DNA of 64,000 bases from Cryobacterium cheniae (lineage in GTDB: Bacteria > Actinomycetota > Actinomycetes > Actinomycetales > Microbacteriaceae): contig NZ_SOGN01000034.1 of NCBI RefSeq assembly GCF_004403395.1, positions 1 through 64,000 on the forward strand. Reading direction: 5' to 3'. A model generated the notes under the pieces. That model had not been told where the DNA came from and searched no databases. It worked only from the letters and a program-made list of their open reading frames with translations. Below are positions 51,417 to 61,480 of this stretch, piece by piece. The position numbers were made by a program, and so were the translations under genes. Numbering within the stretch: the first letter of the stretch is position 1; each line of letters opens with the position of its first letter.

Positions 51417-53887
51417 CCTCCGGAGTCGACCGTCGAGTCGCCGTTACCCCCGTCACCCCCTTTACCCCCGTTACCCCCGGGATCGACGGCACCCCCGGGA
51501 TCCACAGGAACAACGGGCTCGACAGGAACAACAGGCTCCACAGGATCCACAGGAACAACAGGATCCACAGGAACAACAGGCTCCACAGGATCCACTGGAA
51601 CAACGGGCTCCACAGGATCCACAGGAACAACGGGCTCGACAGGATCCACGGCATCACCGGCATCGTCCGAATCTCTGGTATCCCCGCTATCCCGGCTATC
51701 CCGGCTATCCCCGGCATCCGTGGTATCCGTGACCGGAACGACCACCGGGGCCGGCCCGAGTTCGGCCAGTTCGCCTCCCCCGTACTTCGCGTTCGCGACC
51801 GACATGACGTCCGGCCACATCCGGTGCCTGGCCGTGGCGGCCGGACCGCTCGCGAAGCTGATGGAGCGCTGCCGGGCCTCCCCGGTAACGCTGACGACGG
51901 CGGCGACGGTCGCGACCGTCGAACTGGCCCCCGCCATCCAGGTGTCCTTGCCGCCGTCCGTGGTGCCGGTTTTGCCGATCAGGGGCACGCGGGGGGCGGT
52001 GGCACCCCAGGACTGCTGCGCCGTGCCGTCGGTCATCACCCGCCGCATCGCGAATACCATGCCGGCAGCCACCGTCGGGTCCACCGAGGCGGCGCAGTCA
52101 GGCTCCGGCACGGGAACATCGTCGCCGTCCGCGCCCACGATGCGGTCGATCGCGATCGGCGAGCAGGTCACCCCGCGGTTCGCGATGCCCGCGAAGGCGA
52201 CGGCCATGGTCAGCGGCGCCACCTCATTCGTACCGATCACCGCCGCCGCAGTCTGCACGAGTGGGTCGCCGTCGGCGCGATGCACGCCGAAGGCCTCGGC
52301 CGTCTGACGGATGCCGCACAGGTCCAGTCGCTTCGCCATCCCGATGAAGCCCGTGTTGATCGAGCCGAGCATGGCCTCCAGCGCGCTGTACTTGCCGCCA
52401 CTCTCCCCCGCGTCGTTCCTCGGGTTCCAGTTCTGCGCGTCGTAGTTCTGCGGCCCCAGGCAGCTGTCGTTGAATGTGCCCCAGTTGGCCTTCCGCGCCG
52501 AGTCGACGCGCTCATCCAGCCGGTGGCCCGTCTTCAGCCATTCCGCCAGGGTGAAGACCTTGTAGGTCGACCCCGGCTGGAACCCGCGGGAACCGCCGTC
52601 GGCGTAGTCGGTGTTGTAGTTGACACCGGTGTAAGCGGCGCTGGTGGCCTGCACGGCCGGGTCCTGGCTATACCGTTTGTTCTGAGCCATGGCGAGCACG
52701 CGTCCGGTGCCGACCTGCACGCTGGTGATGACGCCGCCCACATCCCAGCCGGGGTGCTCCATCGGCACATTGGCCGCCATGGTCGCTTCCGCCGCCCGCT
52801 GGAGGTCGAGGTCCAGAGTCGTGTACACGTCGTAGCCGCCGCGGCGGAAGTTCTGCAGGCGGGCCTCGTCGTCCTCCCCGAACGCCGGGTCGTTTCGGAG
52901 CAGGTGCGTCACGTAGTCGCAGAAGTAGGCACTTCCCTCGGCGGTCTGGCAACCGGTGCTCGGCTCCGTGATGGCCGGCTGGACCGGCGTGGCCACGGCA
53001 GCCTCGAATTCCACGGCGGTGATCTTCCCGCGCCGCAGCATCTCGCGCAGGATGTAGTCCCGACGCGCCTTGTTCACCGCGTAACCGTTGGCCTCACCGT
53101 TGGTTTCGCTGCTGGGGTTGTCGAGGCGGAATTTGGCCGGGTTGTTCACGATCGTCACCAGGCTCGCGGCCTGCGGCAGGGTGAGCGCCGCCGCCGTCGT
53201 ACTGAAGTAGTAGTTCGCCGCGGCCTCGATGCCGTAGACGGTGCCGCCGAAACCGGTGATGTTGAGGTACTGGCGCAGGATGTCGTTCTTGGGGAACTTC
53301 TTCTCCACCCCGATCGCCAGGCGCATCTCCTTGATCTTGCGGTCGGGACTGGTCTCGGTGACGACGTCGTAGCACCGCTTCCGCAGCCGGTCGTCCAACT
53401 CCAGTTCGCACTTCTGCACCCGCACGTTCTTGACGTACTGCTGGGTGATCGACGACCCACCCTGCGTGACGCCGCCGAGAGCGGTGGTCACCGCGGCACG
53501 CAGCGTACCCTGGGCGTCGACGCCGCCGTGCTCGTAGAAGCGCGGGTCCTCGCTGGCGATGACGGCATCCCGGGCGTAGGCGCTGATGTCGTCCCAGCCG
53601 ACCTCGATGCGGTTCTGATCGTAGAGGGAGGCCAGCAGCACGGGTGTGCCGTCGTTCTCGGTGGCGTAGATGTTGCTCTTCTGGGAAAGCGGTTGGATGT
53701 TCAGGTAGCCCGGCAGGTTCTCGAACACGGTGATCGAATTGGCGGCACCGAGACCGGAGAGCGCGATGACCGGGGTGACCGCGGCGGTGACGAGCAGCCC
53801 GGCCAGGGCACTCATGGTCACGAGGCCCAGCAGCGCCCCGGCAACGCCCCCCGCGGTTCTGCGCATGGTGATATTCTCCGTACCCAT
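51413..53887 (-). CDS. Bifunctional class A penicillin-binding protein with Pro/Val repeat tail
   Basis: About 824 residues. A signal-anchor helix ([20 protein letters not shown]) is followed by the GT51 transglycosylase domain ([40 protein letters not shown]) and the transpeptidase domain: SxxK as PGSTYKVF, SxN as GSINTGF, KTG as GKTGTTDGG. It builds and cross-links peptidoglycan outside the membrane. From about residue 690 the protein ends in a Asp/Ser region and then tandem Val-Pro-Val-Asp-Pro-Val-Glu-Pro repeats and Gly/Asp residues, a flexible extracellular tail. The start could be 53866 (better ribosome-site spacing) or 53887. Confidence 0.9.
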   Translation of the reverse strand: MGTENITMRRTAGGVAGALLGLVTMSALAGLLVTAAVTPVIALSGLGAANSITVFENLPGYLNIQPLSQKSNIYATENDGTPVLLASLYDQNRIEVGWDDISAYARDAVIASEDPRFYEHGGVDAQGTLRAAVTTALGGVTQGGSSITQQYVKNVRVQKCELELDDRLRKRCYDVVTETSPDRKIKEMRLAIGVEKKFPKNDILRQYLNITGFGGTVYGIEAAANYYFSTTAAALTLPQAASLVTIVNNPAKFRLDNPSSETNGEANGYAVNKARRDYILREMLRRGKITAVEFEAAVATPVQPAITEPSTGCQTAEGSAYFCDYVTHLLRNDPAFGEDDEARLQNFRRGGYDVYTTLDLDLQRAAEATMAANVPMEHPGWDVGGVITSVQVGTGRVLAMAQNKRYSQDPAVQATSAAYTGVNYNTDYADGGSRGFQPGSTYKVFTLAEWLKTGHRLDERVDSARKANWGTFNDSCLGPQNYDAQNWNPRNDAGESGGKYSALEAMLGSINTGFIGMAKRLDLCGIRQTAEAFGVHRADGDPLVQTAAAVIGTNEVAPLTMAVAFAGIANRGVTCSPIAIDRIVGADGDDVPVPEPDCAASVDPTVAAGMVFAMRRVMTDGTAQQSWGATAPRVPLIGKTGTTDGGKDTWMAGASSTVATVAAVVSVTGEARQRSISFASGPAATARHRMWPDVMSVANAKYGGGELAELGPAPVVVPVTDTTDAGDSRDSRDSGDTRDSDDAGDAVDPVEPVVPVDPVEPVVPVDPVEPVVPVDPVVPVDPVEPVVPVEPVVPVDPGGAVDPGGNGGKGGDGGNGDSTVDSGG
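51482..51655. repeat. Tandem repeats encoding the Pro/Val/Glu/Asp tail
   Basis: Degenerate 12- to 27-base units built on aggaacaac and ggatccac repeat across this stretch, for example ccacaggatccacaggaac. They encode alternating VPVDPVEP and VPVEPV motifs on the minus strand, in frame throughout, consistent with expansion by slippage. Confidence 0.85.
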
Positions 53888-53970
53888 TGCACCACCCCTA
53901 GCGTCCACGGGTCCCGATTGGGTCCCACAGCATGCAAACCCGAGTTCCTCTCAGCCGCTAGGGGTTGCGC

Positions 53971-54006
53971 AAAAAAAAGGGCCCGGCAGCGTGTGCTGCC
54001 GGGCCC
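53971..54006 (-). terminator. Strong rho-independent terminator upstream of the PBP gene
   Basis: A perfect 12-base-pair stem (53979-53990 with 53995-54006) and four-base loop; read on the minus strand it is followed by eight Us. It lies 160 bases beyond pflA and 84 bases before the penicillin-binding protein start, insulating the latter from pfl transcription. Confidence 0.9.
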
Positions 54007-54109
54007 GAGGACGAAACGGTCCCGAGAATGAGGCGTTAGACGGTGCTGCCCTGGCCCGGGATTTGAGGGTGGGCATGTTCTGATTCATGTCGCCTGTTTT
54101 CGGGCGCAG

Positions 54110-54142
54110 AAAAGGCGTGACATCTGGGGAGATGCCACGCCT
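54110..54142 (-). terminator. First terminator after pflA
   Basis: A 13-base-pair stem with one mismatch (54113-54125 with 54130-54142), gggg loop, and a short U tract on the minus strand. It lies 26 bases past the pflA stop. The roughly 105 bases between it and the next terminator contain no convincing gene. Confidence 0.6.
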
Positions 54143-54167
54143 CGTCTGATCCGGGTCTGATTCGCGG

Positions 54168-55025
54168 TTAGAAGACCGTCAGGCCCCGCGCCGCGAACTG
54201 GGCCCGCACCCGCACCAGGAGTGCCTCATCCGGAGGATGAGCTCCGTGCAGCGGATACGGAATGTTCAACCGGTCCCATTTGTCCTCTCCCATCTGGTGA
54301 AAGGGAAGCACCTCGACGCGCTGCACGTTCGGCCACCGCGACACGATCTCGGCGACGGCGTCGACATTGTCGACCGCGTCGGTGAGACCCGGGACGAGAA
54401 CGAAACGCGCCCAGACGGGAATGTTCCGTTCGCTCAGGCGGTCACCGAACGCGATCGTCGGAGCGAGGTCGCGGCCGGTCACCTCCTTGTACGTCTCGGG
54501 GATGCCCGACTTGACGTCCAGCAGCACGAGGTCGAGGTTGTCCAGCAGCTTGTCCGACGCGCTCTTGCCCAGGAACCCGGAGGTGTCCAGGGTGGTGTGC
54601 ACGCCGAGCTTGTGGCACTCCTCGAAGAGTCGCGCCACAAAGGCAGGCTGCATGAGTGGTTCGCCACCGGAGATGGTCAACCCTCCGCCGGTCGCGTCGA
54701 AGACACCCTTGTAGCGCTTGACCCGGGCGACGAGGTCGTCCAGCGTGGTGAGCAACCCGTCCTTCATCTTCCAGGTGTCCGGGTTGTGGCAGTACTGGCA
54801 GCGCAGCAGACACCCGGAAAGGAAGAGTGTCAATCGCGTGCCGGGACCGTCAACGGCGGTGACCAATTCCCACGAGTGGACGCTGGCAACCGTTCCGTTG
54901 TGGATCGCTTCCATTTCGAGGTGGTGAAGGTCAGCCAGTTCGGCTTGTTCACTGCTGACGGATGAACCGTCCACCAAAGCGATGGCCGCGCCGGCGCTGG
55001 GCAGACCGAGGTTTACTGCGGGCAT
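54168..55025 (-). CDS. pflA: Pyruvate formate-lyase activating enzyme
   Basis: 285 residues, radical SAM. SGCLLRCQYCHNPDTWKMKD has the CxxxCxxC cluster site; GGLTISGGEPLMQPAFVARL the SAM-binding GGE; WELVTAVDGPGTRLTLF is the family's G-D-P-G segment. It generates the glycyl radical on PflB. The N-terminus has about 40 extra residues compared with the Escherichia coli enzyme; aggacgag upstream of 55025 supports that start, although Met38 would give the usual length. It lies 40 bases downstream of pflB. Confidence 0.93.
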   Translation of the reverse strand: MPAVNLGLPSAGAAIALVDGSSVSSEQAELADLHHLEMEAIHNGTVASVHSWELVTAVDGPGTRLTLFLSGCLLRCQYCHNPDTWKMKDGLLTTLDDLVARVKRYKGVFDATGGGLTISGGEPLMQPAFVARLFEECHKLGVHTTLDTSGFLGKSASDKLLDNLDLVLLDVKSGIPETYKEVTGRDLAPTIAFGDRLSERNIPVWARFVLVPGLTDAVDNVDAVAEIVSRWPNVQRVEVLPFHQMGEDKWDRLNIPYPLHGAHPPDEALLVRVRAQFAARGLTVF

Positions 55026-55065
55026 TGTCTCGTCCTACTCAGCGTCGCCGCGTCGATATCAGTGA

Positions 55066-57324
55066 TCAGTGCGAGTGGAACGTGCGGCTGATGACATCCA
55101 TCTGCTGCTCGCGGGTCAGGCGGACGAAGTTCACCGCGTAGCCGGAGACGCGAATCGTCAGCTGCGGGTAGTTCTCCGGGTGGGCCATGGCGTCTTCCAG
55201 CGTGTCGCGGTTGAGCACGTTCACGTTGATGTGGTAGCCGGTTGCCGACGTGAACGCGTCGATGAGGCCGACCAGGCTCGTGATCTGCTCTTCCTTGGTG
55301 TGGCCGAGACCACTGGGGATGACCGTGTTGGTCAGCGAGATGCCGTCCTGCGCTTCACTGTAGGGAAGCTTGGCGACGCTGAGCGCCGACGCGAGCATTC
55401 CGTGGGTGTCGCGGCCGTTCATCGGGTTGGCACCCGGAGCGAACGACTCGCCCGCACGGCGACCGTCCGGCGTGTTGCCGGTGGCCTTGCCGTAGACCAC
55501 GTTGGACGTGATCGTCAGGATCGACTGGGTGTGGATGGCGCCGCGGTAGGTCGGGTGCTTGCGGATCATGGTCATGAACCGCTCCATCACGTCGACGGCG
55601 ATGGTGTCGACGCGGTCGTCGTCGTTACCGAACTGCGGGAACTCTCCCTCGATCGTGTAATCGACGACCAGGCCGGTCTCGTCCCGCACCGGGCGGACCG
55701 TGGCGTACTTGATGGCCGACAGGGAGTCGGCAACCACGCTGAGGCCGGCGATGCCGCAAGCCAGCGTGCGGATGATGTCCTTGTCGTGAAGTGCCATTTC
55801 GAGGCGCTCGTAGGCGTACTTGTCGTGCATGTAGTGGATGCAGTTCAATGCCGTGACGTAGGTCTCGGCGAGCCATTCCAGCGTTTCCAGGTAGGCCGGG
55901 AAGACGGTGTCGTAAGTCAGGACCTCTTCGGCGTTCGGCGTGGTGGCCGGGGCGATCTGCTTGCCGGACACCTCGTCCTTGCCGCCGTTGATCGAGTACA
56001 GCAGCGCCTTGACGGCGTTGACGCGGGCCCCGAAGAACTGCATCTGCTTGCCGACGCGCATGGGCGAAACGCAGCAGGCGATCGCGGCGTCGTCGCCCAT
56101 CTCGGCGCGGATGATCTCGTCGGACTCGAACTGGATGGCGGAGGTGTCGATCGACACCTGGGCGCAGAAACGCTTGAAGCCCTCGGGCAGAGCGTCGCTC
56201 CAGAGAACGGTGAGGTTCGGCTCCGGTGCTGCGCCGATGTTGTACAGCGTCTGCAGGAACCGGAACGTGGTCTTGGTGACGAGCGGGCGACCGTCTTCAC
56301 CAATGCCGGCGAGCGACTCGGTGACCCAGGTCGGGTCGCCGGCGAAGATCTCGTCGTATTCCGGGGTGCGCAGGAAGCGCACGATGCGCAGCTTGATGAC
56401 GAGGTCGTCGATGAGCTCCTGGGCGCCCTCTTCGTTCAGGACGCCGGCGGCCATGTCGCGCTCGATGTAGGCGTCGAGGAAGGCCGCGTTACGGCCGAAC
56501 GACATTGCCGCACCGTTCTGCTCCTTGACCGCACCGAGGTAGGCGAAGTAGAGCCACTGCACGGCTTCGCGGGCCGTGGTGGCCGGCTTCGAGATGTCGG
56601 AACCGTACGTGGCCGCCATCTGGGCGAGTTCCTTGAGGGCGCGGATCTGCTCCGAGTTCTCCTCGCGGGCGCGGATGATGTCCTCGGTCGAGGGCTCCAT
56701 GTCGAGCTCGGCGCGGTCGTTCTTCTTGCCGGCGATCAGGGCGTCGACGCCGTAGAGGGCAACGCGGCGGTAGTCGCCGATGATGCGGCCACGGCCGTAG
56801 GCGTCGGGCAGTCCCGTGATCAGGTGGCTGCTGCGTGCACGGCGGACCGCGGGGGTGTAAGCGTCGAAGACGGCGGTGTTGTGGGTCTTGCGGTAATCGG
56901 TGAAAATCTTTTCCAGCTCCGGCGACACGGGGTAGCCGTACGTCTCGAGGGAGGTGGCGACCATGCGCCAGCCACCGAACGGCATAATGGCGCGCTTGAG
57001 CGGCGCATCCGTCTGCAGTCCGACGATTACCTCGTTGGCCTGGTCGATGTAGCCCGGGGCGTGGGCCGTAATGGACGAGGGCGTGGTGGCGTCGACGTCG
57101 TAGACGCCTTTACGGCGTTCCTCGGGGAACATCTCGGACAGCTTGGCCCAGATCCCGGTGGTGCGTGCCGTGGCTCCGGCAAGGAAGCTTGAGTCGCCCA
57201 GGTAGGGCGTGTAGTTGCGCTGGATGAAATCGCGCAGATCGATCGAATCCTGCCAGGGACCGGAGACGAAGTCAGGCCGACCGGCATCATCCGTTCCGCT
57301 GCGAACACCTTCAGTGGTTGTCAT
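55066..57324 (-). CDS. pflB: Formate C-acetyltransferase (pyruvate formate-lyase)
   Basis: 752 residues, normal length. The active-site cysteine pair is in [20 protein letters not shown], and the C-terminal glycyl-radical loop is [20 protein letters not shown], the Gly in SGYAVNF carrying the radical. It converts pyruvate and CoA to acetyl-CoA and formate without oxygen. The ATG has gaggag upstream. A repeat-rich regulatory region and a divergent GntR gene precede it; pflA follows. It is the main formate source in the window. Confidence 0.97.
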   Translation of the reverse strand: MTTTEGVRSGTDDAGRPDFVSGPWQDSIDLRDFIQRNYTPYLGDSSFLAGATARTTGIWAKLSEMFPEERRKGVYDVDATTPSSITAHAPGYIDQANEVIVGLQTDAPLKRAIMPFGGWRMVATSLETYGYPVSPELEKIFTDYRKTHNTAVFDAYTPAVRRARSSHLITGLPDAYGRGRIIGDYRRVALYGVDALIAGKKNDRAELDMEPSTEDIIRAREENSEQIRALKELAQMAATYGSDISKPATTAREAVQWLYFAYLGAVKEQNGAAMSFGRNAAFLDAYIERDMAAGVLNEEGAQELIDDLVIKLRIVRFLRTPEYDEIFAGDPTWVTESLAGIGEDGRPLVTKTTFRFLQTLYNIGAAPEPNLTVLWSDALPEGFKRFCAQVSIDTSAIQFESDEIIRAEMGDDAAIACCVSPMRVGKQMQFFGARVNAVKALLYSINGGKDEVSGKQIAPATTPNAEEVLTYDTVFPAYLETLEWLAETYVTALNCIHYMHDKYAYERLEMALHDKDIIRTLACGIAGLSVVADSLSAIKYATVRPVRDETGLVVDYTIEGEFPQFGNDDDRVDTIAVDVMERFMTMIRKHPTYRGAIHTQSILTITSNVVYGKATGNTPDGRRAGESFAPGANPMNGRDTHGMLASALSVAKLPYSEAQDGISLTNTVIPSGLGHTKEEQITSLVGLIDAFTSATGYHINVNVLNRDTLEDAMAHPENYPQLTIRVSGYAVNFVRLTREQQMDVISRTFHSH

Positions 57325-57495
57325 GTAGATTGCTCTCCTCGTGGGATCGAGTCACCCTCTGCGAAAGCGTCTCTCCCACAGTCGGGCCGAGAGAGCAGGA
57401 CCACGAGGCTGCGGCTAATGCGACAATGCACCGTGACTTGCCCTCTTTTCCAACCCTACTCCCGTCGGACCCCCCAGGGCACGAAAATACGTAAA

Positions 57496-57522
57496 TTGCA
57501 TTTATTGATGCATTTATAGATG
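57496..57522. promoter_or_regulatory. Repeat-containing operator region between pflB and the GntR gene
   Basis: AT-rich stretch ttgcatttattgatgcattt with a 12-base direct repeat (tgcatttattga, tgcatttataga) and, within it, an inverted repeat tgcat-ttattg-atgca. It lies 27 bases before the GntR ATG in otherwise GC-rich DNA. A candidate GntR operator and promoter (tataga could serve as a -10); the rest of the 224-base gap shows no clear element. Confidence 0.45.
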
Positions 57523-57548
57523 GGTGCCCAAAGGGTTAGGGTTGAAGG

Positions 57549-58232
57549 ATGAGCGTTTTGCAGGAATCCCGTGGAGCCGCCCGGCAACCCGCCGGGGCGC
57601 CTTCAGCCGTCCACCGCGTCTACATGACAGTCGCCGACGCCATCATCTCGGGGTCTCTGGCCGCGAGCTCGCTGATCACCGAGGGCGAGATCGCGGAGGC
57701 GCTCTCCATCAGCCGCACCCCCGTGCGCGAGGCGTTCCTCGCACTCGAAGCCCATGGCCTTCTCACGCTCTTCCCCAAGAAGGGCGCGGTCGTCACGGCG
57801 CTGGGCGACACGGAGACGGCCGAGCTGCTGCAGGTGCGCGTCATGCTGGAGACAGCGGCGGTGACCCTGCTCGGCGAGCGACCGGACGACATCCCCGGCG
57901 TCGACGCCGAACTGCAGGACCTCATTCGGATCCAGTCCGATGCCGCCCTGGCCGGCGACCTGCTCACGTTCGCCCGCGCCGACCACCGCTTCCATGCCCG
58001 CATCGTCGACGAGACCCACAACCGCGTCATCGACGGGATCTACACCCGACTCGGCCCACGGCTCGAGCGCCTCGTGCACCGGGCAGCCCTGCGCGATCCC
58101 CGCAACCTCGACCGTCTCGTGACCGAGCACCGTGCGCTCGCCCAGCACCTGTGCGACGGCGACACCCTCGCCTACGAGGTTGCCCTGCGCCAGCACGTCG
58201 AAGACGCTCATCACGCGCGGCTGGCGCACTGA
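57549..58232 (+). CDS. GntR family regulator (FCD domain)
   Basis: 227 residues. N-terminal winged helix: ITEGEIAEALSISRTPVREA followed by FLALEAHGLL, the GntR signature. The C-terminal FCD domain has ARADHRFHARIVDETHN and the later QHVEDAHHARL histidines that bind a metal and a carboxylate ligand. FCD regulators respond to organic acids. Divergent from pflB and 55 bases before an MFS gene, so it likely controls the transporter, itself or pflB in response to a fermentation-related acid (inference). Confidence 0.9.
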   Translation: MSVLQESRGAARQPAGAPSAVHRVYMTVADAIISGSLAASSLITEGEIAEALSISRTPVREAFLALEAHGLLTLFPKKGAVVTALGDTETAELLQVRVMLETAAVTLLGERPDDIPGVDAELQDLIRIQSDAALAGDLLTFARADHRFHARIVDETHNRVIDGIYTRLGPRLERLVHRAALRDPRNLDRLVTEHRALAQHLCDGDTLAYEVALRQHVEDAHHARLAH

Positions 58233-58287
58233 TCCTCCCCCACCCTCACCTGCCCGTCCGTCCCCGCACCCGTTTCAGAAAAGAACC

Positions 58288-59490
58288 ATGAAGCCCCGCC
58301 GTCCTGTTCCCGCCTGGCAGCTCGCCGCTCCCGCCCTGTTCGCCATGGCCTGGGGTGGCAACCACTTCACGCCGCTCCTGCACATGTACGAATCGCTCGG
58401 CCACTATTCCGTCGTCATGGCCGACCTCTTCCTCGGCTTCTACGTGGTGGGCCTGGTGCCCGGCCTGCTGCTGGCCGGCGCCCTCTCGGACCGCTACGGG
58501 CGCAAGCCGCTGACTCTGGCGGGCGTCATCCTGGGAATTCTCGCCAGCGTCCTCCTGGGCCTCGGGTTCACGAGCGGGATCATGCTTTCCGCCGGGCGAC
58601 TTCTGGCCGGTCTGAGCGTCGGCGTGGCTATGGCGGTGGGGACCGCGTGGCTCAAGGAGCTGTCCAGCCCTCCGTTCGACCGGCAGGCCGGCCAAACGGC
58701 GGGGGCACGACGACCGGCCCTCACCCTCACGATCGGGTTCGGACTCGGCGCCGGCGTGGCCGGCGCGCTCGCGCAGTGGGGGCCGATGCCGACTCTCTCG
58801 CCCTATGTCGTGCACATCGTGCTCAGCCTCCTGGTGCTCCCCCGCCTGCTGAGGACTCCGGAGACCGTGCCACGCCACCGGGCACACCGGCCCTTCTGGC
58901 AGGACCTGGCGGTTCCGCTGGCCGGTCACCGCCGTTTCGTGCGGGTGATCGCCCCGTCCGCTCCCTGGGTCTTCGGCGCCGCCGGCATCGCCTATGCGAT
59001 CATGCCCACGCTGGTCAAGGACCAGTTGGGCAGCCTCAACCTCGCCTACGCCACCCTGCTCACGGTCGTGACCCTCGGAACCGGAGCTCTCGTGCAACCG
59101 CAGGTGGCGCGGATCAACCGGGTCACCGGGGGTCGGGCCCTGATCGTCGGAATGTCCGTGATGCTGCTGGGAGTGGGCCTCAGCGTGGCGACGGCGATCG
59201 TGCTGTCCCCGGTGCTCGCATTCCTCACGGCCGTGGTGCTCGGGGCTGCCTACGGAGTCAGTGTCGTGGCCGGGCTGGTCGAGATTCAGAAGATCTCCAC
59301 TGCGGCCGACCTGGCCGGCATCACCGGGGTCTATTACAGCCTCACCTACATCGGATTCCTGCTGCCGGTCGCGTTCGCCTGGCTCAGCCCGGTGGCCGGT
59401 TATCCCGCTCTGCTGGCTGGTCTGTTCGCGGTTTGCGCGCTCTGCCTGGTCCTGGTGGCGATCGGGATGCGCCGCGGCGTCACCGAGTAG
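58288..59490 (+). CDS. MFS transporter
   Basis: 400 residues, twelve hydrophobic segments. The A-motif between helices 2 and 3 reads GALSDRYGRKPLTLAG, typical of MFS exporters/importers. The substrate is unknown; the tandem position after the GntR/FCD regulator, in the same direction, points to a carboxylate or aromatic compound. The start ATG follows a weak agaaaagaa. There is no close relation to NarK at 18133 beyond the fold. Confidence 0.88.
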   Translation: MKPRRPVPAWQLAAPALFAMAWGGNHFTPLLHMYESLGHYSVVMADLFLGFYVVGLVPGLLLAGALSDRYGRKPLTLAGVILGILASVLLGLGFTSGIMLSAGRLLAGLSVGVAMAVGTAWLKELSSPPFDRQAGQTAGARRPALTLTIGFGLGAGVAGALAQWGPMPTLSPYVVHIVLSLLVLPRLLRTPETVPRHRAHRPFWQDLAVPLAGHRRFVRVIAPSAPWVFGAAGIAYAIMPTLVKDQLGSLNLAYATLLTVVTLGTGALVQPQVARINRVTGGRALIVGMSVMLLGVGLSVATAIVLSPVLAFLTAVVLGAAYGVSVVAGLVEIQKISTAADLAGITGVYYSLTYIGFLLPVAFAWLSPVAGYPALLAGLFAVCALCLVLVAIGMRRGVTE

Positions 59491-59515
59491 GCGGCGCCTG
59501 GATTATCGTCATTCC

Positions 59516-60031
59516 ATGCCCTATTCGCTCCGCCCTCTGCTTCCCTCCGACGCCGCAACGGTGCTCGGACTCAACAACGCCGCCGTTCCGGCCGTCAACG
59601 CCCATGACGAGGCCAGCCTCACCGCCCTGCTCGCGGCCGGCAGCCAGGCCATCGCGGTGGTGCACGACGCCGCACCGGGCGACGTGCTCGGTTTCGCCGT
59701 GCTGTTCGGGGTGGACGCCGACTATGCGAGCGAGAACTACCAGTGGTTTTCCGCGCGGTCGGACTCCTTTCTCTACGTCGACCGCATCGTCGTCTCGGAC
59801 GAGGCTCGCAACCAGGGCCTCGGGGCCCTGCTCTACACCGCGATCTTCGCCGCGGCCGCTGCGGCCGACGCCGGCCAGGTTTTCTGCGAGGTGAACATCG
59901 CACCGGCGAACCCCCGGTCGCTGGCATTCCACTCCCGGCTCGGCTTCGTGCCGATCGGCGAGCAGTCGACGAAGGGCGGCACCGTGGTGGTCTCCCTGCT
60001 CTCGGCCGCCGTCGGCCCGGGCGTACGCTGA
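59516..60031 (+). CDS. GNAT family N-acetyltransferase
   Basis: 171 residues. VDRIVVSDEARNQGLGALLY is the acetyl-CoA pyrophosphate loop (R/Q-x-x-G-x-G/A), and CEVNIAPANPRSLAFHSRLG followed by FVPIGEQ is the C-terminal GNAT block. The acceptor is unknown; similar proteins are small-molecule or protein acetylators. The ATG is 25 bases after the MFS stop, and the maltokinase ATG follows four bases after its stop. Confidence 0.88.
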   Translation: MPYSLRPLLPSDAATVLGLNNAAVPAVNAHDEASLTALLAAGSQAIAVVHDAAPGDVLGFAVLFGVDADYASENYQWFSARSDSFLYVDRIVVSDEARNQGLGALLYTAIFAAAAAADAGQVFCEVNIAPANPRSLAFHSRLGFVPIGEQSTKGGTVVVSLLSAAVGPGVR

Positions 60032-60035
60032 CACT

Positions 60036-61463
60036 ATGACTGACGACGGTCGCGCGTATCCACTCCCGGACTCCCTCAACCACTGGGTGGCGACGCAGCG
60101 ATGGTTCACCGACAAGGGCCGTGTGCCGCGACTGGTCAGCATCGGGCGCTGGGAACTCCCCACCCCGGAAGCCGGGGTCGACATCCGCACCGAGCTCATC
60201 GTCGACGCCGACGCCGCGACCCGCACCCTCTACCAACTGCCCCTGACCCAGCGGGCCACTCCCCTGCCCGGAGGCGAGCAGGCCCTGATCATGACCCTTG
60301 TCGACGGCAGCACGGTCTACGACGGGACCGCCGATCCGGCCTACTGCCGCGCGCTGCTGCGTTTCATCCTCGGCGAGGCCTCCTCCCCCGAATCCGGGAA
60401 TCTCGGTGCGCGGGCCCGCGGCGAGCTCCTGGCCGGCGCCGATCCCACCCCGCGGCCGGCCCGGGTTGTCGCCAGCAGCGTGCTCAGCGGCGAGCAGTCG
60501 AACACGTCGATCATCCTGCACTGCGTCGACGCCACCGGGCACCCGGCCCGCCCCATCATCTGCAAGGTGTTCCGGATGCTGCACCCCGGTGAGAATCCGG
60601 ACGTCTCCGTGCAATCGGCCCTGGCCCGGGCCGGGTCACATTTCGTGCCCGACCCGGTGGGCTGCGTGGTCGGCGAGTGGACCGACCCGGAGCAGACCGG
60701 CACTCCCCTGATGGGCCACCTCGTGTTCGCCCAGGAGTTTCTGCCGGGCGCACCGGATGCCTGGCGGGCCGCCCTGGCGTCGGCCGGGGCCGGGGAAGAT
60801 TTCACTGAACAGGCGCGGGCGCTGGGCGTGGCGACGGCCGCCGTGCACGCCGACCTCGCCGCCGTGATGCCCACGCACGATGCCACCGCAGCGGTCATCG
60901 CCACCGAACTGGGCCGGATGCGCGAACGCTACCGCAGCGCCGCCGCCGAGGTGCCGGCGTTGCGTGGCTACGACACCGCTGTCGAGGCGGTCTTCGCGCG
61001 CGCGGAGACCGCGCACTGGCCGAGGCTGCAGCGCATCCACGGCGATTTCCATCTCGGCCAGACGCTCGAGGTGCCCGGCCGCGGCTGGGTTCTGGTGGAC
61101 TTCGAGGGCGAACCGATGCGGCCGCTCGTCGATCGCACCCAGCCGGATGTGCCACTGAAGGACATCGCCGGGATGCTGCGCTCCTTCGCCTACGTGGCCG
61201 GCACAGTCGAGCGGTCCTCGCCCGACCATCTCACCGCGACCGCCGAGGAGTGGGCTGCGGCCTGCCGACAGGCGTTCCTCGACGGTTATGCGGAGCGCTC
61301 CGGCCAGAGCCTGGCCGGCCAGGAGCCCCTGCTGGACGCGTTCGAGCTGGACAAGGCCCTCTACGAAGCCGTCTATGAGACCCGCAACCGGCCGACCTGG
61401 TTGCCGATCCCGCTCGCCGCCATCCATGCTCTGGCCCTGGAGCTCTCCGCCGGGTTGCCGTAG
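60036..61463 (+). CDS. mak: Maltokinase-like protein (Mak1/Pep2 family)
   Basis: 475 residues. N-terminal cap with WVATQRWFTDKGR and KVFRMLHPGENPDV, then the aminoglycoside-kinase-like domain: LQRIHGDFHLGQTLEV (catalytic HGDFHxxQ), VLVDFEGEPMRPL (DFEG), DIAGMLRSFAYVA and FELDKALYEAVYETRNRPTW. Maltokinase makes maltose 1-phosphate from maltose and ATP for the GlgE alpha-glucan pathway. glgE and treS are not in the window; malQ is 1.8 kb away on the other strand. Four bases separate it from the GNAT gene. Confidence 0.9.
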   Translation: MTDDGRAYPLPDSLNHWVATQRWFTDKGRVPRLVSIGRWELPTPEAGVDIRTELIVDADAATRTLYQLPLTQRATPLPGGEQALIMTLVDGSTVYDGTADPAYCRALLRFILGEASSPESGNLGARARGELLAGADPTPRPARVVASSVLSGEQSNTSIILHCVDATGHPARPIICKVFRMLHPGENPDVSVQSALARAGSHFVPDPVGCVVGEWTDPEQTGTPLMGHLVFAQEFLPGAPDAWRAALASAGAGEDFTEQARALGVATAAVHADLAAVMPTHDATAAVIATELGRMRERYRSAAAEVPALRGYDTAVEAVFARAETAHWPRLQRIHGDFHLGQTLEVPGRGWVLVDFEGEPMRPLVDRTQPDVPLKDIAGMLRSFAYVAGTVERSSPDHLTATAEEWAAACRQAFLDGYAERSGQSLAGQEPLLDAFELDKALYEAVYETRNRPTWLPIPLAAIHALALELSAGLP

Positions 61464-61480
61464 GCGGCAGTGACGGCCGG

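Noticed and set aside
54007-54110. Small protein starting at the minus-strand ATG at 54088
   Set aside because: Its frame runs through the strong terminator before stopping, and the sequence shows no conserved pattern; a small RNA or nothing is more likely.
57480-57530. Fnr box in front of pflB
   Set aside because: The ttgat in this stretch is not followed by atcaa at the right spacing, so no classical Fnr site can be claimed.
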